Below, piece by piece: positions 5,824-13,449 of a stretch of DNA of 17,001 nucleotides. The stretch's first letter is position 1. Each line of letters begins with the position of its first letter. Under the pieces are notes generated by a model, which did not search any database, was not told where the DNA came from, and saw only the letters and a list, made by a program, of their open reading frames with translations. Position numbers and translations under genes: made by a program. Origin of the DNA: Methanothrix sp. (lineage in GTDB: Archaea; Halobacteriota; Methanosarcinia; Methanotrichales; Methanotrichaceae); NCBI GenBank assembly GCA_003162615.1, contig PMNG01000188.1:1-17001 (forward strand). The letters are read 5' to 3'.

Positions 5824-7100
5824 AGGTGGAACATCTCCGGGAAGAGGACGCTTAAGGCGTACAGAGTTGATAGAACGACAATCATTGTCACAATTGATAA
5901 ACCAATTACATTCTGCAAAAACGTATTCTTATATTTTCCCATCAACTCTTCTTGGTTGAGCAGCAATATCAAGAACACCAGAGCCGCTGGAAGGAGAGTG
6001 ACGGCAATCACCTGAACGAACAGAGTTATTAGCACCAGCGGGGCTCCTGGGATCAGCACAACAGTGCCGGCGACTATCAGGCTCAGGAAATAGTACGCAT
6101 AAAACATGGGGGCTTCTGATATCTTGTTATTGATGGAGTGAGCCCATCCAAACACCTCGCCCATAGCCCATGAGCTGGCCAGGGATATGCATATCGCCCC
6201 AAGCAATCCAGCATCGAATAGGCCAATGGCCAATGCTGCGCCAACAAGTGGATAGCTACCGATGATGGCATGAGCCGCCTGAGCGGCATTTCCTATCTCA
6301 ATGCCATTAGGTGGTTTGTACAACAGTGTTCCCGTGAGTATCATGACGAATGCTGCTACTAACACGACAAAGACGGATCCCATCAAGGTGTCCCATCTAG
6401 CAAAGGGGATATCCTTCTCAGTTAGTCCCTTATCCACAACCGAGCTTTGGTGGAAGAATAGCATCCAGGGAGCGATGGTCGTTCCTATGTTGGCCATCAA
6501 GAAGAAGAAGATCTCCGGGCTTAGGCCATTTGGGAAACTTGGTATCAAGGCTCGTTGGATCGCTCCGAAATCTGGATGAAGCAGCAAAGTTGCAGGAATG
6601 TAAATCAGGTTCAGCCCGCAGAAGAGTAGTACTAATTTTTCCCAGGTCCAGTACCTCCCGTGCATGACGATGAGGATCATCAAGATGCAAACTCCTATCA
6701 CCGTCACTACAGGCGGCACTCCGAAGACGCTCAATGCTGCAGTCATCCCCACGAACTCAGAGATCAACGTCAGGAAATCCAGGAAGCCTAAGTCCATCAA
6801 AGAGAACCAGCCCCAGAACGGACCAAAAGCGTCGAATATCGCCTCGGCATGTCCTCGCTTGGTGACCGCCCCTAATCTCACGCACATCTCTTGAACTGCG
6901 AAGGCCATAGGGCCAAGCAATATTATGAACCAGATTAGATTGAAGCCGAATTTGGCTCCTGTAGCTGCATAGGTTGTGATCCCACCGGCATCGTTGTCTG
7001 CCACCATCACGATTATGCCCGGTCCGGCGAGAGCCAGGTACAAGCTAAGCCACTTTACAAACCTGCGATATTTATAGAAAAAATTGGCCACTGGCTGCAT
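5820..7100 (-). CDS. divergent Nramp-family divalent metal transporter
   Basis: A 426-residue polytopic membrane protein with about 11 hydrophobic segments and the Nramp (SLC11) fold signature in TM1: ALAGPGIIVMVADNDAGG. The canonical metal-site motif DPGN is DAGG here (D37 kept, Asn replaced by G40). In TM6 the canonical MPH is APW (A210, P211, W212), so the Met that gives Mn2+/Fe2+ preference is missing; the downstream His (H217) is present. Such changes occur in Nramp-related proteins reported to carry Mg2+ and other divergent clades, so substrate identity is open. It is first in an operon with a one-TM protein and an MgtE_N/CBS protein. ATG at 7100 is preferred (AGGAG at 7110-7114). A TTG at 7106 is also possible, because CTATAAG at 7130-7136 (minus strand) would place transcription start close to it. 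Confidence 0.88.
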   Translation of the reverse strand: MQPVANFFYKYRRFVKWLSLYLALAGPGIIVMVADNDAGGITTYAATGAKFGFNLIWFIILLGPMAFAVQEMCVRLGAVTKRGHAEAIFDAFGPFWGWFSLMDLGFLDFLTLISEFVGMTAALSVFGVPPVVTVIGVCILMILIVMHGRYWTWEKLVLLFCGLNLIYIPATLLLHPDFGAIQRALIPSFPNGLSPEIFFFLMANIGTTIAPWMLFFHQSSVVDKGLTEKDIPFARWDTLMGSVFVVLVAAFVMILTGTLLYKPPNGIEIGNAAQAAHAIIGSYPLVGAALAIGLFDAGLLGAICISLASSWAMGEVFGWAHSINNKISEAPMFYAYYFLSLIVAGTVVLIPGAPLVLITLFVQVIAVTLLPAALVFLILLLNQEELMGKYKNTFLQNVIGLSIVTMIVVLSTLYALSVLFPEMFHL

Positions 7101-7171
7101 TGTCAAAACTCCTGGAGAAGGTCGCAGGTCTTATAGAGTTCGAACGCCTCGCTGTCCTACACATTTCTGTA

Positions 7172-7378
7172 TCAGGCAAGCAACTCTGTGATCTCCGCCT
7201 GGATGGCGGTTTTGGCATTTGGATCCCTGCGCCGGAGATTTCTTAAGACCTTGGCCCTTACGGTCCGCCGGTTGAGCTTTAGACATCGACATACAATGCT
7301 CCATCAGTTAATCAGGAAGCCTGTCCTTCCCTGGAGTTCCTTCTCAAAGAGCCGGTTGTAATCTTCTGTTATATAATG
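7172..7378 (-). pseudogene. broken reading frame, unknown family
   Basis: On the minus strand one frame reads protein-like for 67 sense codons between a TAG (7379-7381) and the final TGA (7172-7174), broken once by TGA at 7304-7306. Fragments include ITEDYNRLFEKELQGRTGFL and, after the break, LNRRTVRAKVLRNLRRRD then AKTAIQAEITELLA. The rising frequency of K, R, E and L and the natural codon choice suggest former coding sequence. No start codon is evident. The family is not recognised; chance cannot be excluded. Confidence 0.35.
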
Positions 7379-7420
7379 CTATCCGTCATGGTTTATCAAA
7401 CATTTGGCATATTGGCAACT

Positions 7421-7429
7421 TTTATATAG
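7421..7429 (+). promoter_or_regulatory. TATA box of Lrp/AsnC regulator gene
   Basis: TTTATATAG, with expected transcription start near 7450. Just upstream, TTGGCA occurs twice (7404-7409 and 7413-7418), a direct repeat with a 9-bp period next to the TATA box. Confidence 0.65.
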
Positions 7430-7433
7430 TATC

Positions 7434-7448
7434 TTGGTAAAACACCAA
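7434..7448. promoter_or_regulatory. palindromic operator candidate TTGGT-N5-ACCAA
   Basis: TTGGT (7434-7438), AAAAC spacer, ACCAA (7444-7448). It lies between the TATA box and the expected transcription start of the Lrp/AsnC gene, where a bound repressor would block initiation. Lrp-type proteins often bind partly palindromic sites and regulate themselves. Confidence 0.5.
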
Positions 7449-7484
7449 TAATCGGGATATATTGTTGGAGAAAACCAGATAATC

Positions 7485-7943
7485 ATGAGTCATAAACTTG
7501 ACTTGGACGAGGTCGATTTGGCAATTCTTAGAAATCTCCGAGAGAACTCGAGGATACATCTTCAGGAGATATCAGAGATCACAGGCATACCGGACGCAAC
7601 CATACAGTTTAGGCTGAAGCGCATGATGGTCAATGAGGTTATCGACAAGTTCACCATCATGGCCAACTCGATCGCAACGGGATACGTAGTGACCGCCATC
7701 ATGCTTGTACAGACGGATACCGAAAAGCACGACGAGGCCAAAGCCGCTCTCGCCACAATCCCAGAGATCTCGGAGGTCTACAGCGTCCTGGGGGAGTACG
7801 ATCTTTTTATAAAGATCTGGTCTAAAAGCCTTGAGGAACTCAATCAGATTATAAACGATAAAGTAAGATCCATAGACGGCGTGGAGGACCTTCTGGAGAT
7901 TGTTGTTGTGGAGAAGGTAAAAGAAGAAACGCCTCCTGTTTAA
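7485..7943 (+). CDS. Lrp/AsnC-family transcription regulator
   Basis: A 152-residue DNA-binding regulator. Residues 6-60 are the winged helix-turn-helix (LDEVDLAILRNLRENSR, then ISEITGIPDATIQFRLKRM with the recognition helix). Residues about 68-145 are the RAM ligand-binding domain, with VTAIMLVQTDT, ISEVYSVLGEYDLFIKIWS and the final VVVEKVKEE strand. Members act as dimers or octamers and respond to amino acids or related small molecules. It is transcribed alone from its own TATA box; the only possible Shine-Dalgarno is GGAG about 14 nt before the ATG. A palindrome near the transcription start suggests autoregulation. The divergent Nramp operon might be a target, but nothing in the sequence shows this. 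Confidence 0.92.
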   Translation: MSHKLDLDEVDLAILRNLRENSRIHLQEISEITGIPDATIQFRLKRMMVNEVIDKFTIMANSIATGYVVTAIMLVQTDTEKHDEAKAALATIPEISEVYSVLGEYDLFIKIWSKSLEELNQIINDKVRSIDGVEDLLEIVVVEKVKEETPPV

Positions 7944-8048
7944 GTGAAGAATGATTTCTCACCAACCAGAGTCACCCTGGATCCATTATTCGGTTATGTC
8001 TGATGATCGTGACACTTATCATCCTTGTTTATTTCGAAGAAGAGCTTG

Positions 8049-8056
8049 TTTTTTTT
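8049..8056 (+). terminator. oligo-T terminator after Lrp/AsnC gene
   Basis: A run of eight T at 8049-8056, about 105 nt after the stop codon and before the convergent scpB gene. Oligo-T tracts suffice for termination by archaeal RNA polymerase. Confidence 0.45.
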
Positions 8057-8086
8057 GAAAGTTGGGCAGATTCCATTGATTCGATC

Positions 8087-9118
8087 TTAAACTAAACCTG
8101 TCAGCAAGCTCTCATAGCGCTGCTTTATTCTTTCCACCACGTCCATTTCATATGGCTGATGCGTAGGCACAATAATGGACGACTCCAGGTTAGCGTAATC
8201 GGGGGCGGCTGTCGCTCCATCGTCCCGAGCAGGAATTCGGAGGTCTCTGGCCATGTCTTCCATCATCGGTGTTAACGGTTTGACTGCCCTGACGTTGCTG
8301 GCCCGAACTCTATACCCCTGGAGAAGCCCATCTATCTCCGCTGCCAACTCTTCTATCTTTCCTTGGCCACTAGCCAGGCAGATTTTCTCCGCCGACTCTT
8401 TGAGCTGGGAAAAAGTGCGCACACCTGCTTCTATCAGCTCACCTGAATAGTGCTCTCTTATCTGAACTGTATAGCCGGGCGCTGCGACTAGAATACGAAG
8501 ATCTTTCAGCAACTTCAGATCCTCGGCCTCTGGCTTGTAGGGGTTGACCACCACATAGTCCAGGCCCAGACGCACGGCCAGGCTCTCGTACATCCTGGTC
8601 ACTCCCAGGGGCCTACTGGATCTCATAACCGTGCCTCGGACGAATTCTGGGCTGTCTGAACCCAGGCCGAAGTACTCAGCAAAGCCTTTGGTAGTCGTCA
8701 AGACCTTTGTGCGGCCTGTTTTTTTTGCGCTTATCAGGCCCATCTGCTCCAGCTCTTTAACATGGGAGTAGCTTTTGTTGCCCCTGATCTCTGCCAGGTT
8801 GCTCTGCTTCAAAGGTTGCTTGTAGGCGATTATGGCCAGAGTTCTGATGAGCGGGGCATCGATTTCCCTGGGGGCGACGGATATTACATCTCTGGCCAGA
8901 GAGGCCCTAACCTGCATCACATACCTGTCCTCAAAACCCCTGATCTCTATGCCTGATCCACGTAGCGAGTAGTCTCTGACCAACTCCTCTTCCAGGGCTC
9001 GTACTCCTTCCTCTGATACGCCAGACAACCGGGAAAGGTCTTTCAGGGACAGGGCTTTACCAGCGGCAAAGAGAGCGGCCTCGATCAGCGCCTTCGAGTC
9101 GACATCATTTGTTGACAA
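8087..9118 (-). CDS. scpB: ScpB (condensin/SMC partner) with long C-terminal extension
   Basis: Residues 1-165 match segregation and condensation protein B, the two-winged-helix subunit that binds the kleisin ScpA and helps SMC organise chromosomes. Residues about 7-70 (LIEAALFAAGKALSLKDLSRLSG in part) form the first winged helix; about 85-150, with LIRTLAIIAYKQPLKQSNLAEIRG in part and the KTGRTKVLTTTKGFAEYFGL wing, form the second. Typical ScpB is near 180-200 residues; this one is 343, with an extra region from about 166 onward (including ARLGLDYVVVNPY-like and VRILVAAPGY-like segments) that is not recognised. The start is TTG at 9118, because the frame has no ATG or GTG near the N-terminus and a TAG lies 4 codons upstream. 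TATA-like ATTTAATAG (9144-9152, minus strand) sits about 30 nt upstream, suggesting leaderless transcription. No scpA or smc is adjacent. Confidence 0.85.
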   Translation of the reverse strand: MSTNDVDSKALIEAALFAAGKALSLKDLSRLSGVSEEGVRALEEELVRDYSLRGSGIEIRGFEDRYVMQVRASLARDVISVAPREIDAPLIRTLAIIAYKQPLKQSNLAEIRGNKSYSHVKELEQMGLISAKKTGRTKVLTTTKGFAEYFGLGSDSPEFVRGTVMRSSRPLGVTRMYESLAVRLGLDYVVVNPYKPEAEDLKLLKDLRILVAAPGYTVQIREHYSGELIEAGVRTFSQLKESAEKICLASGQGKIEELAAEIDGLLQGYRVRASNVRAVKPLTPMMEDMARDLRIPARDDGATAAPDYANLESSIIVPTHQPYEMDVVERIKQRYESLLTGLV

Positions 9119-9654
9119 GGTGATGGTCTAATTCCCAGGCTATCTATTAAATCCAGCGCACCAAATATTTCTGAAACCTTTGTTTAAATCCAAGATGTCT
9201 TGGAGGCGATTCAAGGGTAATCCTTTCGAAAGCGCATTTATAAAACTCCTGTTCAAGTGACAAATGCTGCCATTAGCCCGCGAAACAGAATTAGAATAAG
9301 TTCAAGAGGAATGAGTTCAAGACGCAAAATGCTTGTAGAGTTATGTCCCACACCAACTGCGCGGCTGTTTACGTTGCCATATCTCCCTGCATTGAAATCA
9401 AGCTTTGAACATTTCGCGAAGCTCTCCGATACGCTTATTAGAGATGCAAATAACACAAAACCGAGTTTATAAATCGAGTTGTTATCGAAACAAAAATAGT
9501 AATTATTTTCGATCATTGTGAGTCATAAGAGGAATCTCGTCGACTAAGTTGGACATAGAACCTCCTGTTGGACTTTACCTGAACAAAAGTAAAGGATTTC
9601 GCCATTACATTTAAATACACGATTGTCTTTCTTGGAAGCATTGAGGAATCACAA
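9119..9654. other. gene-poor gap with weak small frames
   Basis: It holds the scpB promoter (9144-9152), a TTTAAAT (9183-9189) followed by the palindrome CCAAG-ATGT-CTTGG (9190-9203), a TTTATAAA (9237-9244), a 7-bp inverted repeat ATCGAAA/TTTCGAT (9484-9490 and 9507-9513), and the cold-shock promoter. A 21-codon frame (9195-9260) ends in a GTGA overlap with a 71-codon GTG-started frame (9257-9472), but neither resembles a known protein and a minus-strand frame covers the same bases. No gene is called. Confidence 0.4.
9610..9617 (+). promoter_or_regulatory. TATA box of cold-shock gene
   Basis: TTTAAATA with expected transcription start near 9638, giving a leader of about 17 nt that carries GAGG at 9643-9646, 8 nt before ATG 9655. 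Confidence 0.65.
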
Positions 9655-9855
9655 ATGGTAACAGGCACAGTAAAGTTCTTTAACAGAACAAAGCACTTCG
9701 GGTTTATAGCTGGAGACGATGGAAAAGACTATTTTGTTCACGCCACCGGGCTTAAGCCAGGCGTTTCCATTGCAGAGGGAGACAAAGTTAGCTTTGAGGT
9801 AGTTGCCGGGGACAAGGGGCCCAAGGCAGACAAAGTTGAAAAGGCAGCAGCATAA
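9655..9855 (+). CDS. cold-shock-domain (CspA-like) nucleic-acid-binding protein
   Basis: A 66-residue single-domain OB-fold protein that binds single-stranded RNA or DNA and acts as an RNA chaperone. The opening MVTGTVKFFNRTKHFGFI carries RNP1 in the form KHFGFI (usual form KGFGFI; the G-to-H change is slightly unusual). RNP2 is DYFVHA. The end PKADKVEKAAA is a charged tail. Length is that of classic bacterial Csp proteins. It has its own TATA box, a good ribosome site and a terminator, so it is monocistronic. Csp proteins are sporadic in archaea and are usually thought to have come from bacteria; transfer is an inference here. Protein-sequence identity is very clear. Confidence 0.95.
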   Translation: MVTGTVKFFNRTKHFGFIAGDDGKDYFVHATGLKPGVSIAEGDKVSFEVVAGDKGPKADKVEKAAA

Positions 9856-9877
9856 AATAACTGATTTTCATAGCGAC

Positions 9878-9918
9878 GAGGCGAAGAATCAAGCCTCATG
9901 CTTGACTTTTTGTTTTTA
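9878..9918 (+). terminator. hairpin plus T-tract terminator of cold-shock gene
   Basis: TCAAGC (9889-9894), loop CTCAT, GCTTGA (9900-9905), followed by CTTTTTGTTTTT (9906-9917). A competing stem GAGGC (9878-9882) with GCCTC (9893-9897) shares bases with the first, so the two are mutually exclusive. The layout is that of a bacterial intrinsic terminator. Confidence 0.7.
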
Positions 9919-9931
9919 ATAGTTACTGTCC

Positions 9932-9955
9932 TATATAAGATAACCGTTTTTTTTT
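9932..9955 (+). promoter_or_regulatory. TATA box and T-run upstream of tex
   Basis: TATATAA at 9932-9938 would place transcription start near 9960. The nine T at 9947-9955 lie between; they may also act as a second terminator for the cold-shock transcript. Confidence 0.5.
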
Positions 9956-10024
9956 AATGCAATTTTAGCTAACTAACAAGTAAGTTCAAGTCGAGAAAAC
10001 TTCATCCATTGTACTAGAGGGCTC

Positions 10025-12178
10025 ATGATAGAATCCCACGTCAAAAAGGTTGCCGGTGAGCTCGGGCTGAATGGCAAACAGGTCCGGGCAGTCTCCGATC
10101 TCTTGGACCAGGGCTCAACGGTGCCTTTTATCGCCAGGTATAGGAAGGAGACCACCGGAAGCCTGGACGAAGTGGCCATCGCCGCCATTCGCGATCGAAT
10201 GACTCAGCTAAGAGAGCTGGACAAACGGCGCGAATCCATTCTTAAAACCCTCGCCGAGGGCGGCCAGCTGACAGAAGAGCTTAAGCACAAAATCCTGGCC
10301 GCAGAAACCATGGCCCTTCTGGACGACGTCTATCTTCCGTACAGGCCAAAGCGTCGAACCAGATCCACGGTGGCTCAGGAAAGAGGCCGAGAGCCTCTGG
10401 CAAGAGTTATCTATGCTCAGGACTTCTCGGACCCGGTTGCTGAGGCTGTGAAGTTCGTTGACCTTGATAAAGGACTTAATTCGGCAGACGATGCCATTTC
10501 TGGAGCGCGGGACATCATTGCCGAGTGGATAAATGAGGATGCGGCAACCAGATCTCAGATCCGCGACCTCTTCAGGGTCCACGGCATCTTGAGATCAAAG
10601 GAGGCCAGAGACAAAAAACCAGAGGGCGCGAAGTACCTAGACTACTTCGACTGGTCAGAGCCTCTGACAAGTGTTCCCTCCCACAGGCTCATGGCCATGA
10701 TGCGCGCCCGAAGAGAAGGATTTCTTAGCGTTCACGCTGCGCCTCCTGAAGATGCAGCGCTGGCCATTCTGGAAACCAATTTTGTTCGCGGAACTGGCCC
10801 ATCGAGTCAGCAGGTCAGGCTGGCTGCCATTGACAGCTACAAGCGATTGCTTGCGCCATCCATGGAGACTGAGATGCTATCCAATGCCGTAGAAGATGCA
10901 GAAGGAAAAGCGGTCAAGGTCTTCGCAGATAATCTCCGACAACTCTTGCTGGAGGCACCCATGGGCCAGAAAAATGTCCTGGCGATCGATCCGGGCTTTC
11001 GGACTGGCTGTAAGGTTGTAGTGTTGGATGGTCAGGGCCAGCTAATGCACAACGATGTTATCTACCCTCACATGCCCCAGCAGCAAGAAAAAGAGGCAGG
11101 GAAGAAGATCCTCGATCTGTGCGAACGTTTCGGAGTGGAGGTCATCGCCATAGGTAACGGGACAGCAGGCCGGGAGACAGAGTCCTTTGTGAGGAAGCTC
11201 AAGCTGCCTGGGAAGGTTTCCGTGATAATGGTGAACGAGTCGGGAGCCTCTGTGTACTCGGCATCCGAAGCAGCTCGCGAGGAGTTTCCCGATCAGGATG
11301 TGACCGTTCGGGGTGCTGTATCGATAGGCAGAAGGCTGATGGATCCTCTTGCCGAGCTTGTCAAGATAGACCCAAGATCCATAGGCGTAGGCCAGTACCA
11401 GCACGACTTGGATCAGACCGTTCTCAAGAAAAAACTGGACGAGGTGGTAGAGAGTTGCGTCAACATGGTTGGCGTTGACGTCAACACCGCCAGCAAGGCT
11501 CTTCTATCTTACGTCTCGGGCCTGGGGCCAAAGCTTGCCGGGGCGATTGTGAAGTACAGGAACGAGCACGGGCCGTTCAGATCCCGCCAGGATCTTCTTA
11601 AAGTTCCCCGGTTGGGCCCAAAGGCCTTTGAGCAGGCAGCGGGTTTTCTGCGCATAAGGGATGGCGATAACACGCTAGACTCAAGCGCCGTCCACCCGGA
11701 GAGCTACCCGATCGTCGAGGCAATGGCCAGAGATCTCGGGGTCAACGTCAAAGAGCTGATGAAGGACCCTGGACTTCAGAGAGATATTGACCTGAAGAGA
11801 TACGTCACCTGTGAAGTCGGGATGCCCACGCTAAACGATATCCTATCTGAGCTATCAAAGCCAGGGCGCGACCCGCGTCAGGAGTTCGAAGCCTTCAGCT
11901 TTGCCGAAGGCGTGGAGAAGATGGAAGACTTGACGCCTGGAATGAGGCTGCCGGGGATAATCACAAACGTGACGGCCTTCGGAGCCTTTGTGGACATAGG
12001 AGTTCACCAAGACGGGTTGGTGCACATTAGCCAGATCTCGGACAATTTCGTCCGAAATCCGGCGGACGTTATCAAGCTTCATCAAAAGGTCATGGTTACT
12101 GTCCTCGAAGTGGACAAGGATAGGAAGAGGATTTCGCTATCGATGAAGATAAAAGGAAGAAATGAAGATAAACAGTAA
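10025..12178 (+). CDS. tex: Tex-family S1 RNA-binding protein (transcription accessory protein)
   Basis: A 717-residue protein, slightly shorter than bacterial Tex (about 770). Domains in order: N-terminal helical Tex_N with STVPFIARYRKETTGSLDE (residues 31-49); the family signature DDVYLPYRPKRRTRS (100-114); a YqgF/RNase H-like domain from about 317 (VLAIDPGFRTGCKV); a tandem helix-hairpin-helix (about 495-560, GLGPKLAGAIVKYR and PRLGPKAFEQAAGFLRI); and an S1 domain at about 640-710 (GIITNVTAFGAFVDIGVHQDGLVHISQISD). Tex binds RNA and affects transcription in bacteria, and is related to eukaryotic Spt6. The start has GAGG at 10017-10020, only 4 nt before ATG. It is a single gene convergent with the GCS2 gene. 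Presence in an archaeon likely reflects transfer, though Tex is known in some methanogens. Confidence 0.95.
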   Translation: MIESHVKKVAGELGLNGKQVRAVSDLLDQGSTVPFIARYRKETTGSLDEVAIAAIRDRMTQLRELDKRRESILKTLAEGGQLTEELKHKILAAETMALLDDVYLPYRPKRRTRSTVAQERGREPLARVIYAQDFSDPVAEAVKFVDLDKGLNSADDAISGARDIIAEWINEDAATRSQIRDLFRVHGILRSKEARDKKPEGAKYLDYFDWSEPLTSVPSHRLMAMMRARREGFLSVHAAPPEDAALAILETNFVRGTGPSSQQVRLAAIDSYKRLLAPSMETEMLSNAVEDAEGKAVKVFADNLRQLLLEAPMGQKNVLAIDPGFRTGCKVVVLDGQGQLMHNDVIYPHMPQQQEKEAGKKILDLCERFGVEVIAIGNGTAGRETESFVRKLKLPGKVSVIMVNESGASVYSASEAAREEFPDQDVTVRGAVSIGRRLMDPLAELVKIDPRSIGVGQYQHDLDQTVLKKKLDEVVESCVNMVGVDVNTASKALLSYVSGLGPKLAGAIVKYRNEHGPFRSRQDLLKVPRLGPKAFEQAAGFLRIRDGDNTLDSSAVHPESYPIVEAMARDLGVNVKELMKDPGLQRDIDLKRYVTCEVGMPTLNDILSELSKPGRDPRQEFEAFSFAEGVEKMEDLTPGMRLPGIITNVTAFGAFVDIGVHQDGLVHISQISDNFVRNPADVIKLHQKVMVTVLEVDKDRKRISLSMKIKGRNEDKQ

Positions 12179-12229
12179 GAAACAGAGACCTGAGCATCAG
12201 TTCTCTGCTGTTAAGAGATTTTGATGCAC

Positions 12230-13351
12230 CTATCCGCATCGACTCGGCTCGATCGAAAACGGCCTGTTCTCCTTCAATGCCCACTCCATCTCCGCCAAAA
12301 TCGGCTTTATCTGGCCTGTCTCCTTGAACTGGCGTTTCATTAGCTCGGCAAGGCTTCCATGCTCAATCCTTTTCTCTATTAGCGGTAAATAGCTCTTCTC
12401 CTCGTCTGTAGAGTTCTTATAGGCAACCTTGTACAGATTTTCCAATTCTGGCTTCAGGCATTCCACGCCGTGCCTCATGGCCTCTTCCAGCAGAGAACGA
12501 AGGGACCCGTCTTCCTCATCCAGCTCTAGGTCGCTTCTAAGCAGAGCCAGTAGGAAGGCCGATACGGCCATGTCCGAGTGCAGGCATTCCTGCTCGTCGA
12601 TCGCCTTCACCTCAAGGCATTTCCTGGTGAACCGGACTATCACGCCCCGGGAGTTCACCCACTCTTGACAGAGCACTTCTGCACCGCAGGCTTTCAGCTC
12701 CGAGTAGATGCCCCTGTTTATGCGGATGTATTCATCCACGCTCTCCAGCCTTTCAGGTAGAATGCCGTGGCAGATCGATGGCATTTTGCATTGGTTCTCC
12801 CGGTAGTAGATCAGCCTGTTGTCCATGTAGGATGTCAGCTTCCCCTCCACGATAGGTGAGGAAGCCGACACGGCCACCAGATACGGTAGAAGCGAGCGGA
12901 TCCTGTTGAACATGGGAACCAGATTCTCTCGGTCTCCGTAAGGGATGTTTATCTGCAGTGCCTGGATGTTCAGCCAGCCGTGTTGCTTTATGTTGAACAA
13001 TCGGTCGTAGGCGTTGAAGTACTCCTGCTCGTCGTGGTCCCAGTAAGTCGTTTGATCCAGCGTAAGCATCGGGTGCATTCCAAGGCCCAGGAACTTGTAT
13101 TTGTTGTTCAGAGCCCGGTAGAGACTCTTTAGCCCATTGAAGAGATTGTTCTCTAGAAAGCTGAGGCTCCCAGGCCTAGCGGGTATCAGCTCTATTGCGT
13201 GCTTTTGCAGCTCCTTGGAGACCATTATTCCGCCGAAGCTAACCTCATGCTCTATGGCTCCGCTGATCCGCTCGATTATCTTGTCGGAAATCGGTAGCGG
13301 GTTGAAATCCCTATCGTTTATGGAATATTCGTGCTCTGTTCCGATCTTCAT
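12230..13351 (-). CDS. GCS2-family glutamate-cysteine-ligase-like enzyme
   Basis: A 373-residue enzyme of the GCS2 / carboxylate-amine ligase (YbdK-like) family, which uses ATP to activate a carboxylate and join it to an amine, as in gamma-glutamylcysteine synthesis. The opening MKIGTEHEYSI holds the conserved GxExE metal/ATP residues (E6, E8). Further signs are HAIELIPARP, a GMHP motif, the NIQALQINIPYGD strand, SASSPIVEGKLTSYMDNR and a late CLEVKAIDEQEC. ATG at 13351 is preferred over TTG at 13369 because MKIGTE is the family start. Length matches the family. It is last in a directon with an ATP-grasp ligase. Methanogens usually lack glutathione, so the substrate is probably not the classic one and may be a peptide or a small amino compound. 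Confidence 0.88.
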   Translation of the reverse strand: MKIGTEHEYSINDRDFNPLPISDKIIERISGAIEHEVSFGGIMVSKELQKHAIELIPARPGSLSFLENNLFNGLKSLYRALNNKYKFLGLGMHPMLTLDQTTYWDHDEQEYFNAYDRLFNIKQHGWLNIQALQINIPYGDRENLVPMFNRIRSLLPYLVAVSASSPIVEGKLTSYMDNRLIYYRENQCKMPSICHGILPERLESVDEYIRINRGIYSELKACGAEVLCQEWVNSRGVIVRFTRKCLEVKAIDEQECLHSDMAVSAFLLALLRSDLELDEEDGSLRSLLEEAMRHGVECLKPELENLYKVAYKNSTDEEKSYLPLIEKRIEHGSLAELMKRQFKETGQIKPILAEMEWALKENRPFSIEPSRCG

Positions 13352-13449
13352 AAAAATCTCTTCAGTCAAGCAGAATCAATGTCCAATCTCAATCTGTCTC
13401 ACAGGCTTAATCTAATCTGGCCTGACTAATCAGTCTGATCTAAACAGGC
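13352..13449 (-). repeat. spacer with direct repeats before GCS2 gene
   Basis: ACAGGCTTA occurs at 13401-13409 and 13444-13452, each followed within 11 bases by ATCTGG, plus a palindrome GACT-AATC-AGTC (13424-13435) between them. The second copy overlaps the stop region of the cysteine-cluster gene. It may be a regulatory or processing site within the transcript. Confidence 0.4.

Larger units (their letters stand above)
7101..7484. other. gap between divergent genes; see broken frame and promoter
   Basis: This stretch holds the putative Nramp promoter (CTATAAG at 7130-7136, minus strand), a broken minus-strand frame (7172-7378), and the promoter region of the Lrp-type regulator (7403-7448). 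No intact gene is seen. Confidence 0.5.

Noticed and set aside
9253..9516. 87-codon minus-strand frame
   Set aside because: No ribosome site, no TATA box at the right distance and no recognisable motif.
11042..11404. 120-codon minus-strand frame inside tex
   Set aside because: Overlaps the conserved YqgF region of Tex; no support of its own.
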